Below, one piece after another: positions 1 through 11,319 of a DNA stretch of 64,000 nucleotides. The DNA lies in NCBI GenBank assembly GCA_948146395.1, contig OX411544.1:39849419-39913418 (forward strand), given 5' to 3'. Under the pieces are notes generated by a model. That model searched no databases. It was not told the origin of the DNA and saw only the letters and a program-made list of their open reading frames with translations. Origin of the DNA: Fragum whitleyi. Lineage: Eukaryota > Mollusca > Bivalvia > Cardiida > Cardiidae. The translations under genes and the position numbers were made by a program. How positions within the stretch are numbered: the stretch's first letter is position 1; each line of letters opens with the position of its first letter.

Positions 1-930
1 ATGAAAGCAAACTTCTGTACTCCTTCCATTGGCACAAGGATCTTTATAAAACTACCTGAATCAATCATGACAGCAAACTTCTGTTCTCCCTCAATTGGCT
101 CAGAGAACTTTTTTAAACCTACCTGAAAAAATCATGTAAGTACACTTTTGTTCTCCTCCAATTGGCTTAGAGATCTTTTAGAATTACCTGAATCAATCAT
201 GAAAGAAAACTTCTGTTACCTGAATCAATCATGAAAGAAAACTTCTGTACTCCTTCCATTGGCTCAGAGATCTTTTTAAATCTACCTGAATCAATCATGA
301 AAGCAAACTTCTGTACTCCTTCCATTGGCTCAGAGATCTTTTTAAATCTACCTTAATCATTCATGAAAGCAAACTTCTGTACTCCTTCAATTGACTCAAA
401 GAACTTCTAAAAACTACCTGAATCAATCATGAAAGAAAACTTCTGTACTCCTTCAATTGGCTCAGAGATCTTTTTAAATCTACCTGAATCAATCATGAAA
501 GAAAACTTCTGTACTCCTTCAATTGTCTCAAAGAACTTTTAAATCAACCTGAATCAATCATGAAAGCAAACTTCTGTACTCCTTCCATTTGCTCAAGGAT
601 CTTTATAAAACTACCTGAATCAATCATGAAAGAAATCTTCTGTACTCCTTCAATTGGCTCAGAGAACTTTTTAAATCTACCTGAAACAATCATGAAAGCA
701 AACTTCTGTTCTCCTTCAATTGACTCAAAGAACTTTTTAAATCTACCTGAATCAATCATGAAAGAAAACTTCTGTACTCCTTCAATTGACTCAAAGATCT
801 TTTAAAAACTACCTGAATCAATCATGAAAGAAATCTTCTGTACTCCTTCAATAAGCTCAGAGAACTTTTTAAATCTACCTGAATCAATCATGAAAGCAAA
901 CTTCTGTACTCCTTCAATTGGCTCAGAGCT
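1..930 (-). repeat. 66-bp tandem array made of the ATG2 exon 3 end plus donor
   Basis: About 14 full units and one half unit; on the plus strand their ATGs fall near 1, 67, 134, 199, 230 (short unit), 297, 363, 429, 495, 560, 626, 692, 758, 823 and 890. Read on the minus strand, each unit holds the last coding stretch of ATG2 exon 3 (IEGVQKFAFMIDS-like), the donor TCAG|GTAGAT-like and about 20 bases of intron. The first unit is the exon end itself. Most steps are exactly 66 bp (22 codons), so stretches stay open on the gene strand; some 65-bp steps break the frame. The array runs off the left edge. Confidence 0.9.
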
Positions 931-3900
931 GTAACTCCCTCCTTTCGTCTCTGACTCCAAACATTCCTTGGCTAGTTGTAGGCTGGTAGTCATACTAGAC
1001 TGCATGCTGCTGAACATCTCACCAGCTACCATTCCTGGAAAATACCAAGGGATCAGCACAAAACTAATCAAACCATTGTCATGATGAACCCTAAATAAGC
1101 CTACCATGGCAGGAGCAATAGACAAACATCAGCCTGCACATAAGTGCAGTTTTTTTTATGAAATCTTTTCGCCAAAATTTATTCAGCATGACAAGGGTTA
1201 AGGAGTCCATAGGACTTCAAACTTATGAAACCAAGGAGTCCAACCTCTAGGTATAGAGTCCCATTTTTTTAAATGAAGAGAAGATTGTGGAAAAGAAGAA
1301 ATTGCTGTTTTGTTTTCTTTTTTTCAAATACTTCTAGATGATGGCAAATTTAATCTTCAGCATTTTTTTTACTAGACATATCTCAAATTTTTGACAATGG
1401 ACAAGGATTGGAAAGATAACTGCTCTGTGCATGTTTTAGGTTGAAATATTCTGATATGATCAAAGAAGTCCATCAGACTCCTAACTTTCAAATAAAGGAG
1501 TCTCAACTGTAAAAGATGGAGTCACAGACTACAGGTCTCCCCTTAGTGTCGAACCCTGACAGCAGATAATCAAGTATCACAAAAGCTCCTTGGACTAGAG
1601 GAAGAGTGTCAGCCTCTTGACCCAAAGGTCCTGAGTTTGATTCCCAATTCAATCTTGGTTCTTTCTTACCAGTTTGCGAGTACTGGTAAATTTTCCAGGA
1701 AGCAGAATCGAAAGTGATTTATCTAAGTTGTAAGAATTTGTTCCCCAATTGATGTAAAATAAATCCGTTTAAGCCAAATATGCTTAGGTGAGCTAAAGAG
1801 TGTCCAGCTATCTCTTATGTGTAGCATTAAGCTTAACAGCAAGTTGCTAAACTACAAGTTAATGCAGGACCACAAAGCTTACTCCACCTCCTCTAACCCA
1901 GGCCTCTGAATTACAAACCTGAGTCATCTCTCTGTTTAGGTTGAAGTGTGAGTTCAAGCCCGGTGATTTCCAGCACAGTATTGTCTTGTATCAGGGCAGT
2001 CCAGGGAATGTTAACAGAAATACAGTCTATAAATCCATCTACAAGTTCCACAGGGATGTTCAAAGTTTCAAGATCATCATTGATTGCCTATAAAAAGAAA
2101 ATAAAGTGTAAAGATTTAACCCTATTTATGCTGTTCCAAGTATATTTGCTGGGACGTCCAACAACCCTTCCGAAGCTTATCACAGCATATTAGTGCTGTA
2201 CACAGACATGCAGCTTGATATTAGCCTGTACTACCTGTTTTCTACTTTGTAGCCAAAATTGACCAAAATGTAGATATCATATAAGCGCTAATAAAGCCTG
2301 TGGTTATATATTTTGGTCAATTTTGGCTACAGAGTAGAAAACAGTAAGTGCAGGCTAATAAAATCTGGGGTTTTATTAGAATGATCACATTTCTTTTGGA
2401 AGGTGATTGCCAGACTTAACCCTTGTCATGCTGAACCCCGAATATTCCTGCTTTGGCAGGAGCTATAGACAAACATCAACCTGCACATATGTGCAGTCTG
2501 ATGTTAGTCTACACCACCTGTTTCTCATTTACTACTACATTGACTACTACATTGTTGGAACTTGTACCTTGCTTTTAAGATTGAAATATTTCACTTAAAC
2601 TTGAGCAAGCCCTGTATGGTGGGTACTCTATGAAATCATCTTGTTCTGACAATTCAAAAAAGTTCATGGGGTTTTGTTAAAAAATAATGATGTCAGACTG
2701 TGGGAGACTATTTATCAATGCATAACAGTCCTTTCCTGTGCCACTGTAAAGATGGAAAATAAATCCTTCTAAGTTAAAAGTTATGTTGACCTCAAATTCA
2801 TTTATTCTGGAAATGATTTGTATTAAATAATATAAAAAATCACTGTGAAACAGGGTTGGCAATCGACCAATTGTTTGGAGTATTCACCAGACCAGTGGCC
2901 AATACTGGGTTTAACCAATAAATACTGGTTGACTGGTGGTTGATTGGTCATTTCATATAGCCATACCTTAAAATCATGCCTTATTGTACCATATTCTTGT
3001 ATTATGATTATATAGACTTAATAACTAAGACATCTTTAATTAATGAAGTGATGGTTATAGTGTGAAGTCAGTTGAATATGCCTGGCATAGAAACAGACTA
3101 TAAACCTAACTTTAACTTTAACTTTAAAAGCAAACAATTTCTTCTGTTTTGAAAAGCTAAAGGCAATCTGGTTGTTAATTGGTGGTTGATAAGACTGTTC
3201 AATTAATATGAATACCTATACAAACTACAATAAAAGATATGAAATAAAATTTGAAACAGTCTGACTGTCATATTTAAATGTGACCTGTCTAGTGAAAAGG
3301 GACCATCTGGATAGTGCGTTAAATTTCAACCCTAGTCAGACTGTGCGGACTGTGCAGATTGACTAGGGCCAAAACTTTTTGCACCGCGCATTGCTTATCA
3401 TCTGAGTCTAGAATGATCAATCTACCTTCCATTGAAAGAATTTTGAAATAAGACTTACGGTTGACCTATGCCGGATCAAATCTCTTTTTCAATAATTCAT
3501 TTTATAGAATTCCCGGATGGTCCCTTTTCGCATGACGGGTCACAAATGTCAAAATATTTGTTGGTGAAAACTGAATATATTTATAGATCTTTTTGGATCA
3601 ATCGGGAACCAACTTATCTTACACAAAATGAATTTGGCCTATCCTTCTGATTATTTTGAAGTGTCTTAGTTGTATCAGTATGAAACCACTGGCCATGATA
3701 GTAATTATGCTTTACATCTGAATGCGATTTGAAAGGAGTGAAATTATGGTTGCAATTTGATAAGTGTGGTCAATTAAACTACCTATGCCAGTACATTGTA
3801 CTAGATTTTGATCAAAAATGACAATACAGCTTTTATTATCCATGATTAATGCCCTGGCAGGGGGGAGCCTCGGTAACGGATCGTTGCACTTAAGGTTAAG

Positions 3901-6900
3901 GGAAATCAGCTTTAATCTAAAATATCCAACTTCTTAAGAGAGTCGACATTAATAACTCGAGACCGTAAATCGTAGATTGGAAACCAAATCCTCGTAACTT
4001 CAGCTTAATCAAGCTGAAGTTACAAGGCTTTGGTAACCAAATGATGAAATGTGTTCACTCTCTCAAAGCACGTGAATCATTTAGGTTTTAGGATAAAGTT
4101 ATTTGCACGTGTTAACGATGATTACCGACTAAAATTCAAAAGAACACAAACTATTGAAAAGTAAACTCACCAAATTACGTCACGGTTAAGCCCCGCCCTG
4201 CCAGTTCATTTATTATGTAGAATACCATAATCATGGCAGGGATAAACCAGTATAACCATAAATATTTACCTATTATTCCATACAGTATCAGAGCTACAGA
4301 TACGGGGGTATTTTGATTTTCAAATTTTAATACAATGTTTTTCATTATTTTTAACTTAAACCCTATATTGATGGTACTCAATTGAAATGTATCTTCTTAT
4401 ACCCCTGAGTATTCAACTCTTTATCTTATCACTCAATCTCAATCAGCCACCAATAACATTCAAATAAACAATACTGACCACTTAATTATTTGCAATCAAC
4501 CAGTATTGACCACTTTTGAGGATACTGACGGTGGCAGTTTTAACCAGTAAATACCACCTGGTTAAAACTGGGCCGGTCAATTCTTGCCAACCATGAAAAA
4601 ATGAGTCAATGGCAATAAGTGCACTGCGTACTGGATAACTAAACATGGCAAACTGTTTGCAGATTTACTTTGCTTTGCACAGTATAATTTGCGAACATTT
4701 TGCCATGTTTAGTTATCCTGTTTTTAAGACAGGTTAGTATGGTTGATAATTGGACTCCAGCTAGACAAGGAAAAAGACTAACTATTTTTACTTCGGACCC
4801 AGGTTGCCAAAATCCAACATCTACCGTTAGGGATATAGGTATTTTCTCCAAAAATCTAGGAGCCCAGCCCGAAACCTAGGGCCCATGGGGGACCTGCGTA
4901 CTGGATAACTTAACTGCTTCGCACAGTAAAATTTGCAAACAGTTTGCCATGTTTAGTTATCCTGTTTTGATATAGGTATTTTCTCCAAAAATCTAGGAGC
5001 CCAGCCCAAAACCAGGCTTACAGTCAACTCGTTCCTCAGTCAACTCGTTCCTCAGTCAACTCGTGGCGTTTTTGGTCAACTCGTTCCCCAAAATTGGTCA
5101 ACTCGTTCCCTAATCGATTTTTCCTCGGTCAACTCGTTCCCCGAAAATAATCATATATATTTGAATTATTCTCTTATATTTTTCTTCTTTTAAATGGGTT
5201 AAAGTACTCAAAATAAGTTATTTTGATAAAGTCTTTTAAAAAAATCAATGCAAAATTTACGAAAGTTACCCTTTAACCTAAATTCTAAAGGCCGATTTAA
5301 CCCGCATATATTTCCTGGAAAACTTATTGAATATTAGCTTAAAATTTATATTTAAAAAAGAATTCTGGTTTAAAGCTGCTCTTGCACAGATTGGGAAAAT
5401 GTGAATTTTAACATTTTTCGTAAAATCAATCGGAATAAACTACCCCATCATGTTGAAGCCTTTAAAATAACAAGATTCGATCTGGTAATGCATCGAAAGA
5501 AAGACCGATATACCCGAATTTAGGTTAAGTTCATTCTAAAAAATAAAGTGACTACTAACACTAAAAAAATTATTCTTCAATTTCGAGCCAACTATTTTTG
5601 CTTGACATTCGGCATGTTTGTCTTATTCAATCAAAGATTAAGGCTAAAGTATTTGACAGCTAGAAACTTCATATCAATACAGGCAAAAAATGAAAGGTTA
5701 TTCACGGAAAATAACGATTTTGTAATAAATAGACTAGAAATAAATAGACTGGATACCTTACTGAGCTTGCCATTTCGAAAAAATAAGTTACAAAATTATT
5801 GAAATATGTTGTTTCTAGTGCCAATGCTTTGGGCCTTTCTTCATAGTCTAAAAATACTCACATTTCCAAAACTTAGAACAAGTTTTGTATTTTTTCTTTG
5901 AAAAACTGTGCAAGAGCAGCTTTAAAACATATAAAAATTAATGGCGAAATGAAAAAAATAAAATATTTTTTTATCAATCCTATGTTTCTTTTTTTTCAGA
6001 ATTTCTCAATGTCCGGCAACACACAAGACGAAAAACAAAGATAGAAAACATTATAAAGATACTGTCGGATTTAGAAAAGAAGAAAAAACCTTAACAAATT
6101 GTGTAAAGACATACTGCTTTTAGTGATAAGAACCAATCCTTAAGATAGTAAGGGGTGTATTCAGAGTTGTATATTGTAATTGACAGTCAATTCGACATTG
6201 TCATTAATGGCGTGAATAAGATTATAGTATCAATTACCTTTAATGTTTTGCCGCTGTTTTTTTTTTTTTTTTTTTGTAATTTATCATAACAACACCAAAA
6301 AACCCATTTCTATTCCCATTTACGACACTACTACCTATAATGCATTTGATATTAAATTTTAATTTCCCATTGGTTTCTCGATTTTAAAAATACATATTCT
6401 GGTAATTTGTTAAAGGGCTAATTAATAATAGACAATCGATTTTCCATGTAAATATTAAAAAAAGAAAAAAAAAACATTCCTCACTTATTTTGTACAATTA
6501 ACTCTGTTGAAATCTCCAGTCAAATGCGAGATTTACTTAAATATTTCTTAGTTGAAAAAAATATTCTGGTAGTATGGTAAAGGGCTGATTAAATGCCGCA
6601 TATCGATTTTCAATAAAATAATATTGAAATTGCAATAGAATAACATTCCTAATTATATTTTGTACAAAAAACGTCCGTTGAAATATCCAATGAAAATTAG
6701 ATAATTTTGGGGGAACGAGTTGACCGAGAAAAAATCGATAGGGGAACGAGTTGACCAATTTTGGGGAACGAGTTGACCAAAAACGCCATGAGTTGACTGA
6801 GGAACGAGTTAACTGAGGAACGAGTTGACTGGCACCCCCCAAAACCTAGGGGCCATGGGGGACTGGGCCTTGTTAGTCCTTTTCCCTGCTAGATACGATA

Positions 6901-7283
6901 ACATATCCCTCCTTAGATAATCTGATGTGTATCTCCCACATCAGATTATCAAAGGAGAGATAAGTTATTGTATCTAGTCTCCAGCCAGTACACTGGAGAG
7001 GCCTCAAAGATGGTGTCCGAAAACCTTGCTTTGAGACTTTAGTGCCTCTTTCTATTTTTCTTTCAATTCCAAATAAATAGATGTATAACGTTAATCTAGG
7101 TGGGTTCTTTACCTGTACATCTAAGTTTAGATCGGATATTTTCCCTGTTCCTTTGTAAAGATCTAAACTCAGCTGATCAAGTGACAGTTTTTCTTTCAAA
7201 AACTGGCCCAAATAATGCTGTAGCAGATATCGACAAGCTTTCTTTTTCAAAAAGTCTTGCCAGTTGCCAAACGCCCACGACAT
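879..7283 (-). CDS. ATG2: ATG2 autophagy lipid-transfer protein, N-terminal exons 1-3 (partial gene)
   Basis: ATG2 bridges the ER and the growing phagophore and moves phospholipids between them. Three exons fit: exon 1 7113-7283 (ATG at 7283, 57 codons, donor CAG|GTAAAG), exon 2 1919-2087 (acceptor TATAG) and exon 3 879-1034 (acceptor TTCCAG, donor TCAG|GTAGAT). Phases agree at both joins (0, then 1). Exon 1 carries the chorein_N start typical of ATG2, with CRYLLQHYLGQFLKEKLSL followed by QLSLDLYKGTG. Exon 2 gives VELVDGFIDCISVNIPW, the next conserved ATG2 block. Exon 3 gives SSMTTSLQLAKECLES, also ATG2-like. The family is about 1,600-2,300 residues long, so most of the gene lies beyond position 1. 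Intron 1 (2088-7112) is packed with transposon remains. Intron 3 begins with the 66-bp array, so the true exon 3 donor is ambiguous. Family assignment is from recognised motifs; expression is not shown. Confidence 0.87.
1085..1200. repeat. Dispersed repeat with TTAA-bounded end, copy 1
   Basis: The stretch with GGCAGGAGCAATAGACAAAC and the terminal CATGACAAGGGTTAA recurs near 2414-2510 in the other order. A GGG/CCC terminus next to TTAA resembles piggyBac-type non-autonomous elements; this is inference from ends only. Confidence 0.45.
1590..1660 (+). repeat. tRNA-like remnant in ATG2 intron 2
   Basis: GCTCCTTGGACTAGAGGAAG followed by CTGAGTTTGATTCCC resembles the A and B boxes of a decayed tRNA-derived SINE head. 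I could not fold a convincing cloverleaf, so it is unlikely to be a working tRNA gene. Confidence 0.3.
2221..2359. repeat. Foldback hairpin in ATG2 intron 1
   Basis: The arms pair TTAGCCTG...CTGTTTTCTAC with GTAGAAAACAG...CAGGCTAA, and internally AGCCAAAATTGACCAAAAT with its complement. This makes a hairpin of about 140 bp, probably a MITE. Confidence 0.65.
2414..2510. repeat. Dispersed repeat with TTAA-bounded end, copy 2
   Basis: CTTAACCCTTGTCATGCTGA and then GGCAGGAGCTATAGACAAAC match the copy near 1085-1200. The CCC terminus beside TTAA is the same as there. Confidence 0.45.
2850..4593. mobile_element. 1.7 kb foldback element in ATG2 intron 1, with nested elements
   Basis: The left end GGTTGGCAATCGACCAATTG is matched in inverted order at the right end (GGTCAATTCTTGCCAACC, about 4575-4592). 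Further inward, the 'ccagtattgaccactt' and 'taccacctggttaaaactgg' segments at the right mirror sequences at 2890-2945. Two other elements sit inside: a hairpin at 3268-3566 whose arms hold GGGACCATCTGG and CCGGATGGTCCC, and the element at 3851-4205. No transposase is visible, so it is non-autonomous or a composite. Confidence 0.5.
3851..4205. mobile_element. MITE family D, copy 1 (CTGGCAGGGCGG ends)
   Basis: The ends GCCCTGGCAGGG and CCCCGCCCTGCCAG form inverted repeats, and the centre is a palindrome (CTTCAGCTTAATCAAGCTGA). The same structure is at 30691-31055, in reduced form at 44103-44370, and as a palindrome-only relic at 16030-16085. Confidence 0.75.
4625..4965. repeat. MITE family F relics (two, tandem)
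   Basis: Two foldback segments (about 4625-4723 and 4892-4965) hold CTGGATAACTAAACATGGCA and its complement around a TTTGCAAA-rich centre. They relate to the 130-bp elements at 22978, 36788 and 58546. The intervening stretch also holds the CCAGCCCGAAACCTAGGG sequence that serves as an empty-site paralogue for the element at 5014. Confidence 0.5.
5014..6837. mobile_element. 1.8 kb foldback transposon with sixfold reiterated terminal repeats
   Basis: Both ends consist of six spaced copies of GTCAACTCGT-like motifs (5021-5147 forward; 6706-6831 reverse), with the same spacing and the same GGCGTTTTTG and ATCGATTTTT interruptions, so the terminal inverted repeats are about 130 bp. The element lies between 9-bp direct repeats CCCAAAACC (5005-5013 and 6838-6846). 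A related unfilled sequence with CCCGAAACC once is at 4861-4886. Inside are a second inverted pair (TAAAGCTGCTCTTGCACA at about 5371 and its complement at about 5907) and a diverged 165-bp tandem duplication (6398-6720). No transposase ORF is visible. The 9-bp duplication and long TIR suggest a Mutator/Foldback-like non-autonomous element (inference). Confidence 0.8.
6889..6977. repeat. Hairpin in ATG2 intron 1
   Basis: CTAGATACGATAACATATCC pairs imperfectly with GGAGAGATAAGTTATTGTATCTAG, closing on CATCAGATTATC/GATAATCTGATG. It lies 130 bp from the exon 1 donor. Confidence 0.65.
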
Positions 7284-7769
7284 TGTGTGTTTTCTGTTAG
7301 CTTATGAAGCTTCGAAGTAAAAATATTGTAGTATTTCTGAGAAAAAAGAAACTTCTTTTCCCCAATACGCCATTTAATGCGATCGGAAATCTCGGCTTTT
7401 ATCGTTTTTGTAAACAAACATTTTTTGGGTACCAGCGCAATAGAATGAGAACCAGTTTGGCGCCAAAGTAAATAGACTGGTAAACTTGTCCCATGTACGC
7501 TAACCTCCGATATTGAATATCAATTTATTGAATGTCGAAAGGACAATTATCTTGTACAACATGTGAATTATTTTACAAGATATAGGAATGAACAAACAAA
7601 AAGTATCCTTGATCCTATATTTCGAAAAACGAGGATTATGTTGTTGATATTGATAATATTTCTCCATCACTAGGTAGATCTATTTCCAACAATGAGAAAG
7701 CATGGTTCTATTGAACTTTTTTTCACAACTGTTTTGTTTTTGTGTTTTTTTTTTTTTTTTTTTTCAAAA
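7284..7769. other. Region upstream of ATG2 (presumed promoter and 5' UTR)
   Basis: No other gene is recognised here. The promoter of ATG2 should lie here because its ATG is at 7283 on the minus strand. I see no convincing TATA box. A poly-T run sits at about 7746-7764. Confidence 0.4.
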
Positions 7770-8130
7770 GAAAACCTCGATACATTACCAGATGTGACAG
7801 ATAAAAATGTAGATAGTACTCTTGAAAATATTGAAATAACAGAATCTGATGTACTGAAACTGTTGAAAAGCCTTGATACTAGCAAATCCATGGGACCAGA
7901 TAACGTGAGCAAATTTCTTCTGGTTTGAAAATTGCTGAATTCTTTATTGAACCTCAATTATTGAGGTCAGAATTACTATTAAAAAATGTAGATAAACAGT
8001 ATATGGAAATAACCGTCCCGTCAGCTTGGCATCAAGTTGTGCAAAACTCTTGAAAAAGTAGTCCGTAAAACACCTGTACAGCATTTAACTGAAAATGGCT
8101 TACTATCAGATAGACAGTATAGGTTTCCCG
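7770..8130 (+). pseudogene. Decayed LINE reverse-transcriptase fragment
   Basis: Translation gives ITESDVLKLLKSLDTSKSMG and then PDN, the typical start of the RT region in CR1-like LINEs (the 'LK.LDtsKs.GPD' block). After a stop, another frame gives NRPVSLASSCAKLLEKVVRK followed by HLTENGLLSDRQYRF, the next RT block (RPISLTS...LLEK...QyGF). The catalytic YLDF and FADD blocks are missing. A dead, truncated and frameshifted relic. Confidence 0.7.
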
Positions 8131-8429
8131 ATAAGTGCCACAAATATCGGATTTCCTTCAAAAAGTAACAGGATGATTGTAGGGTCTCAAAGAAGGTTTC
8201 TTTGGAAAATTCGGCTAATCTGTCTGAAAACACGTGAAAAGGGGCCTGATGGATTTTTCTCAAAATAGTATCGTTTACGCGAGTACGTGCATAGAAATTA
8301 TCGGATTTCCTTGCACTGACTTTCACCCAATGCTAATTGTAGGGTCATAAGGACAATCCCTTTCGAAACTTGATGGGAATGGTATGTCCCAAGCATGATT
8401 CGTATGAAGTTTGGTTGAATTTTTACAAT

Positions 8430-8594
8430 TAAGGTAGTCGGGATCCGTAATAGTTCTGCAACATTTCGGAACTAGTGGTCTTTCACAGTGTTAGCGGCGA
8501 GGTTTCCTTATGAAAATCATTAGGAAACCTCGGTTTACACTGTTAAAGTTCAATAATCCCGAAAAGTTGCGGAACTATTACGGGTCCATTACCT
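8430..8594. mobile_element. Hairpin MITE family C, copy 1
   Basis: A near-palindromic element of about 160 bp: the GTAATAGTTCTGCAACATTT arm pairs with AAAGTTGCGGAACTATTACG, and the tip is TGAAAATCATTAGGAAACCT. Sister copies are at 13630-13787, 13838-13976, 41490-41650, 55381-55532 and 58988-59132. Confidence 0.8.
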
Positions 8595-8668
8595 TAATAT
8601 CGGAGATTTTTTTATATTTCACTGTGTGGATGGGCCCTTCTATGGTGACTCGACAGCCCGTACCGCGC

Positions 8669-8800
8669 ATACAGTTAATTACATCGTGAAATTGACTTTC
8701 ATCTCGATCAAAACCATTCCAAATCACTCACTCAGCGCTCCATTCGTTCATTCTAATCACTCACCCAAACCATTAAAAAACAATCAAACCCATTGAAATA
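8669..8800 (+). mobile_element. Tc1/mariner-like MITE family A, 5' part only
   Basis: TA then CAGTTAATTACATCGTGAAA and the CACTCAGCGCTCCATTC block match the left half of the complete copies (for example 26583-27015). The right half is absent; the next element begins at 8809. Confidence 0.75.
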
Positions 8801-8808
8801 TATATTAT

Positions 8809-9685
8809 TTGGCTAATTTCGCCTGAGACTCTGTGCATATTTCGTATATCTTCGGAAGATCTCCGAGTTCTCATTCAATAAACCGTTAGAAACACGTTTA
8901 TAAATACGCAATTGAACCAGCGAGTGAGAGTAAGAAAAAATAGCTCAGTTGGTTAAGGTGTATCTCTATCAATCTCACATCTATGGGTTCAAGTCTCCGA
9001 GGTGCCTATTTTTCTTTCTCAGTGTTCATATTTTTTTCGTCCCTATTACAAGTTCACTATAGGGGAGTATTATTTTTGTTGACTTATTAAACGACCACTT
9101 TCTGCTGATTCATATCGCGACAACTAAGATGAAAATAATCTTTTATTGTTGTATAAAAGTGATATATACACTACACTTATTTGTCTTAAAACCACGAGGA
9201 AAACATGTTTCCCTATTTTCAGAAAACAGCAAAATTTTCCGATTAAGCCTAGTTTCGAACCTATTAAAAAACCGTCGTCAAAGTTACCACAAAGACACCC
9301 TGTAGCAGCAGAGCAACCTTTGCTGTTGTTATTTTCTATATAAAAAGTAAAGTCAAATTATGAAAAAATATGTCTTCAAATTTACAAGAAGTGGATAAAC
9401 CCCAATACACTCTCCGTCTGTAAAATAATTCATGTGATTCTAAGACAAAAAAAAAAATAAAATAAAATTGGAGGAAGAAAATTATACTTCCTCTTACACG
9501 GTTTGAACTTGAGTTCTCTTGCATCAGAGGCGGAGGTCTTAACCACTATGCCATAGGTCTGAGTAGAATATATAGATCCAGTAAACAGTTAAATCTTAAT
9601 GCTAATTGGCGGAATTCGTCGATCACATGTGATTTTCCGATTTCACTCACGGAAAATAAACAGAGTCTCAGGCGAAATTAGCCAA
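8809..9685. mobile_element. 880-bp TIR element carrying two inward-facing tRNA-like modules
   Basis: The inverted ends share TTGGCTAATTTCGCCTGAGA and continue to 26 bp (8809-8834 and 9660-9685). Just inside the left half, 8938-9010 reads as a tRNA-like unit on plus (TAGCTCAGTTGGTTAAGG, then GGGTTCAAGTC, flanked by complementary A/T runs). Inside the right half, 9495-9567 reads as another on minus (TGGCATAGTGGTTAAGACC, then GTTCAAACC). Pol III-type boxes facing each other inside one TIR element is an odd arrangement. No protein is recognised. Confidence 0.6.
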
Positions 9686-11319
9686 GGAATAGGAGAGTTG
9701 ATTGTTATTGTTTATATTGAGAATTTCCCGCGCATGCGCATTACTGGTAGGCAAAAAGAGTCATATCTCTATGCGAGATGACAATTAAAACTGGTTCAAA
9801 ATAAACCCTTTATTTAAATTTAAGATAAAAAGAAAATTAAATATTATTTGTGCGAATGTTTCCCGTTAATGATCAAACGATATTTAAAGAATCTCTTACG
9901 TAATAGCCCTTTATAAGCTTCCCGAGATTAGACTATTTCGTCCGACTTATTGAACGAAGTTGCCATCGACTATAGATCTTTTAGCTATTTAGAATTAGTT
10001 TTTTGTCTCTTTAAATAATGTATTTGTTTAGCAAGATTTTAACCTAGAATCTTTGAATAAACATGGCCTAGGGTCTGTCTTATATAGACGCTGGAGTTGC
10101 GCAATTTAGCTCGAGGGACTCTAAAACACGTGTCCGTGGTTTAGCGCAAATATTCTTCCTTTGTAAACTTGATGGGGGTTTTTGAGTTTTTTTTGTCAAT
10201 TTCCACGTCATTCATAAAGAAAGTTGAAAATTATGTATGTAACATAGTAAGTGTTTAGGTTTTCAAACATTCGTAACTCAGTCTACAGCACTCTTGAAAG
10301 TTCTGGCAAAGCTGTAGTTGCATTGTTTCTGTAAACAAACCCAGAAATAGTTATATTTAAGATTTTTATAGAATGTTGGATGAAAACGGCGGTGGATGAA
10401 GGATAAAAAGGGTACTAATGTACAATAAAGGGAGAGAAGATTCGTTTTTCTAGTATTACAAAGTTTTGTTTGAATTTCTGTGTAAAAATGAAACAACTAT
10501 GCCATAGATGGGGGTTCGTTTGAATCCCCTGAACCCGTTTTTGCATCCGCCACTTGAACAAATTAACTTTCTTTACCACTTTCCATAACGTAATGAATTT
10601 GTATGACATGAACTAAATAAAAACGTTTGACTCAGATTAATCGGTTCTCGGCGTCAAGTAGAATAAAACTACGTAACTACAGCCGATCTAGATCTGTTGT
10701 ATCCGTAGTTGCGCCGTTTTCAAGGGTAAAATCCGACGAAATGGTCATACATGTTGAATGTTGATTGGGGAAAACGTAAGATGAATAAGTAAAATTCGTT
10801 TACCCTTTCCAATTAAGTAATTTTACCGAGTTTAAGATGACTCGGGTTAAACAACGTTTGGGGAAAAAGTGTCTTGTAGCGTTAATTCGTTCACTCGCCA
10901 GAATTTCAGAACTTTCTACTTATTTTTCCTCACATTCATTTTATATTTTTGTTTTTGAAATGTAGTTAAAATCATCGTTGAGCAACAGAACATCACAAAT
11001 CCATTTTAATCAGGCTGTACTGCGATGTTTCGTTCGCCACCAACACTTTCAATTTCAAGATCATTTTTTGTCGTCTGGTCGGGGTAAAAAACGTAGATTT
11101 ACAAAAGAACGATCACATTATTTCATCTTTAACTAATAAAGAAATTACGTATGCTTCAATTTCTTTCCTACCCGTTAAAATTCGATTTTTTACCCTCTTA
11201 TTATTCATTTGGAACTACATAAAGCAAAATAGAAAAATGGTTGGGAGTACATTTTCGTTTTTGGCGGCTTCCATTTCCCGCTAAAGCAAACGCTGCGTTT
11301 CAAATATGCACTAGGCCTA
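9686..11319. other. Intergenic, no recognised feature
   Basis: AT-rich sequence with short open frames only. I see no conserved protein block, RNA gene or tandem repeat I can support. Confidence 0.4.

Noticed and set aside
560..805. Open frame on plus across the repeat array
   Set aside because: It is the antisense reading of the 66-bp units; the coding sense is minus (ATG2).
1..930. CRISPR-like array (regular repeats with variable parts)
   Set aside because: The units are contiguous 66-bp tandem repeats without unique spacers, in a eukaryotic gene, and derive from an ATG2 exon end.
1948..2193. 81-residue plus-strand frame
   Set aside because: Shadow of ATG2 exon 2 on the minus strand.
5548..5802. 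Possible transposase of the foldback element at 5014
   Set aside because: 84 residues of low-complexity AT-rich translation with no catalytic motif.
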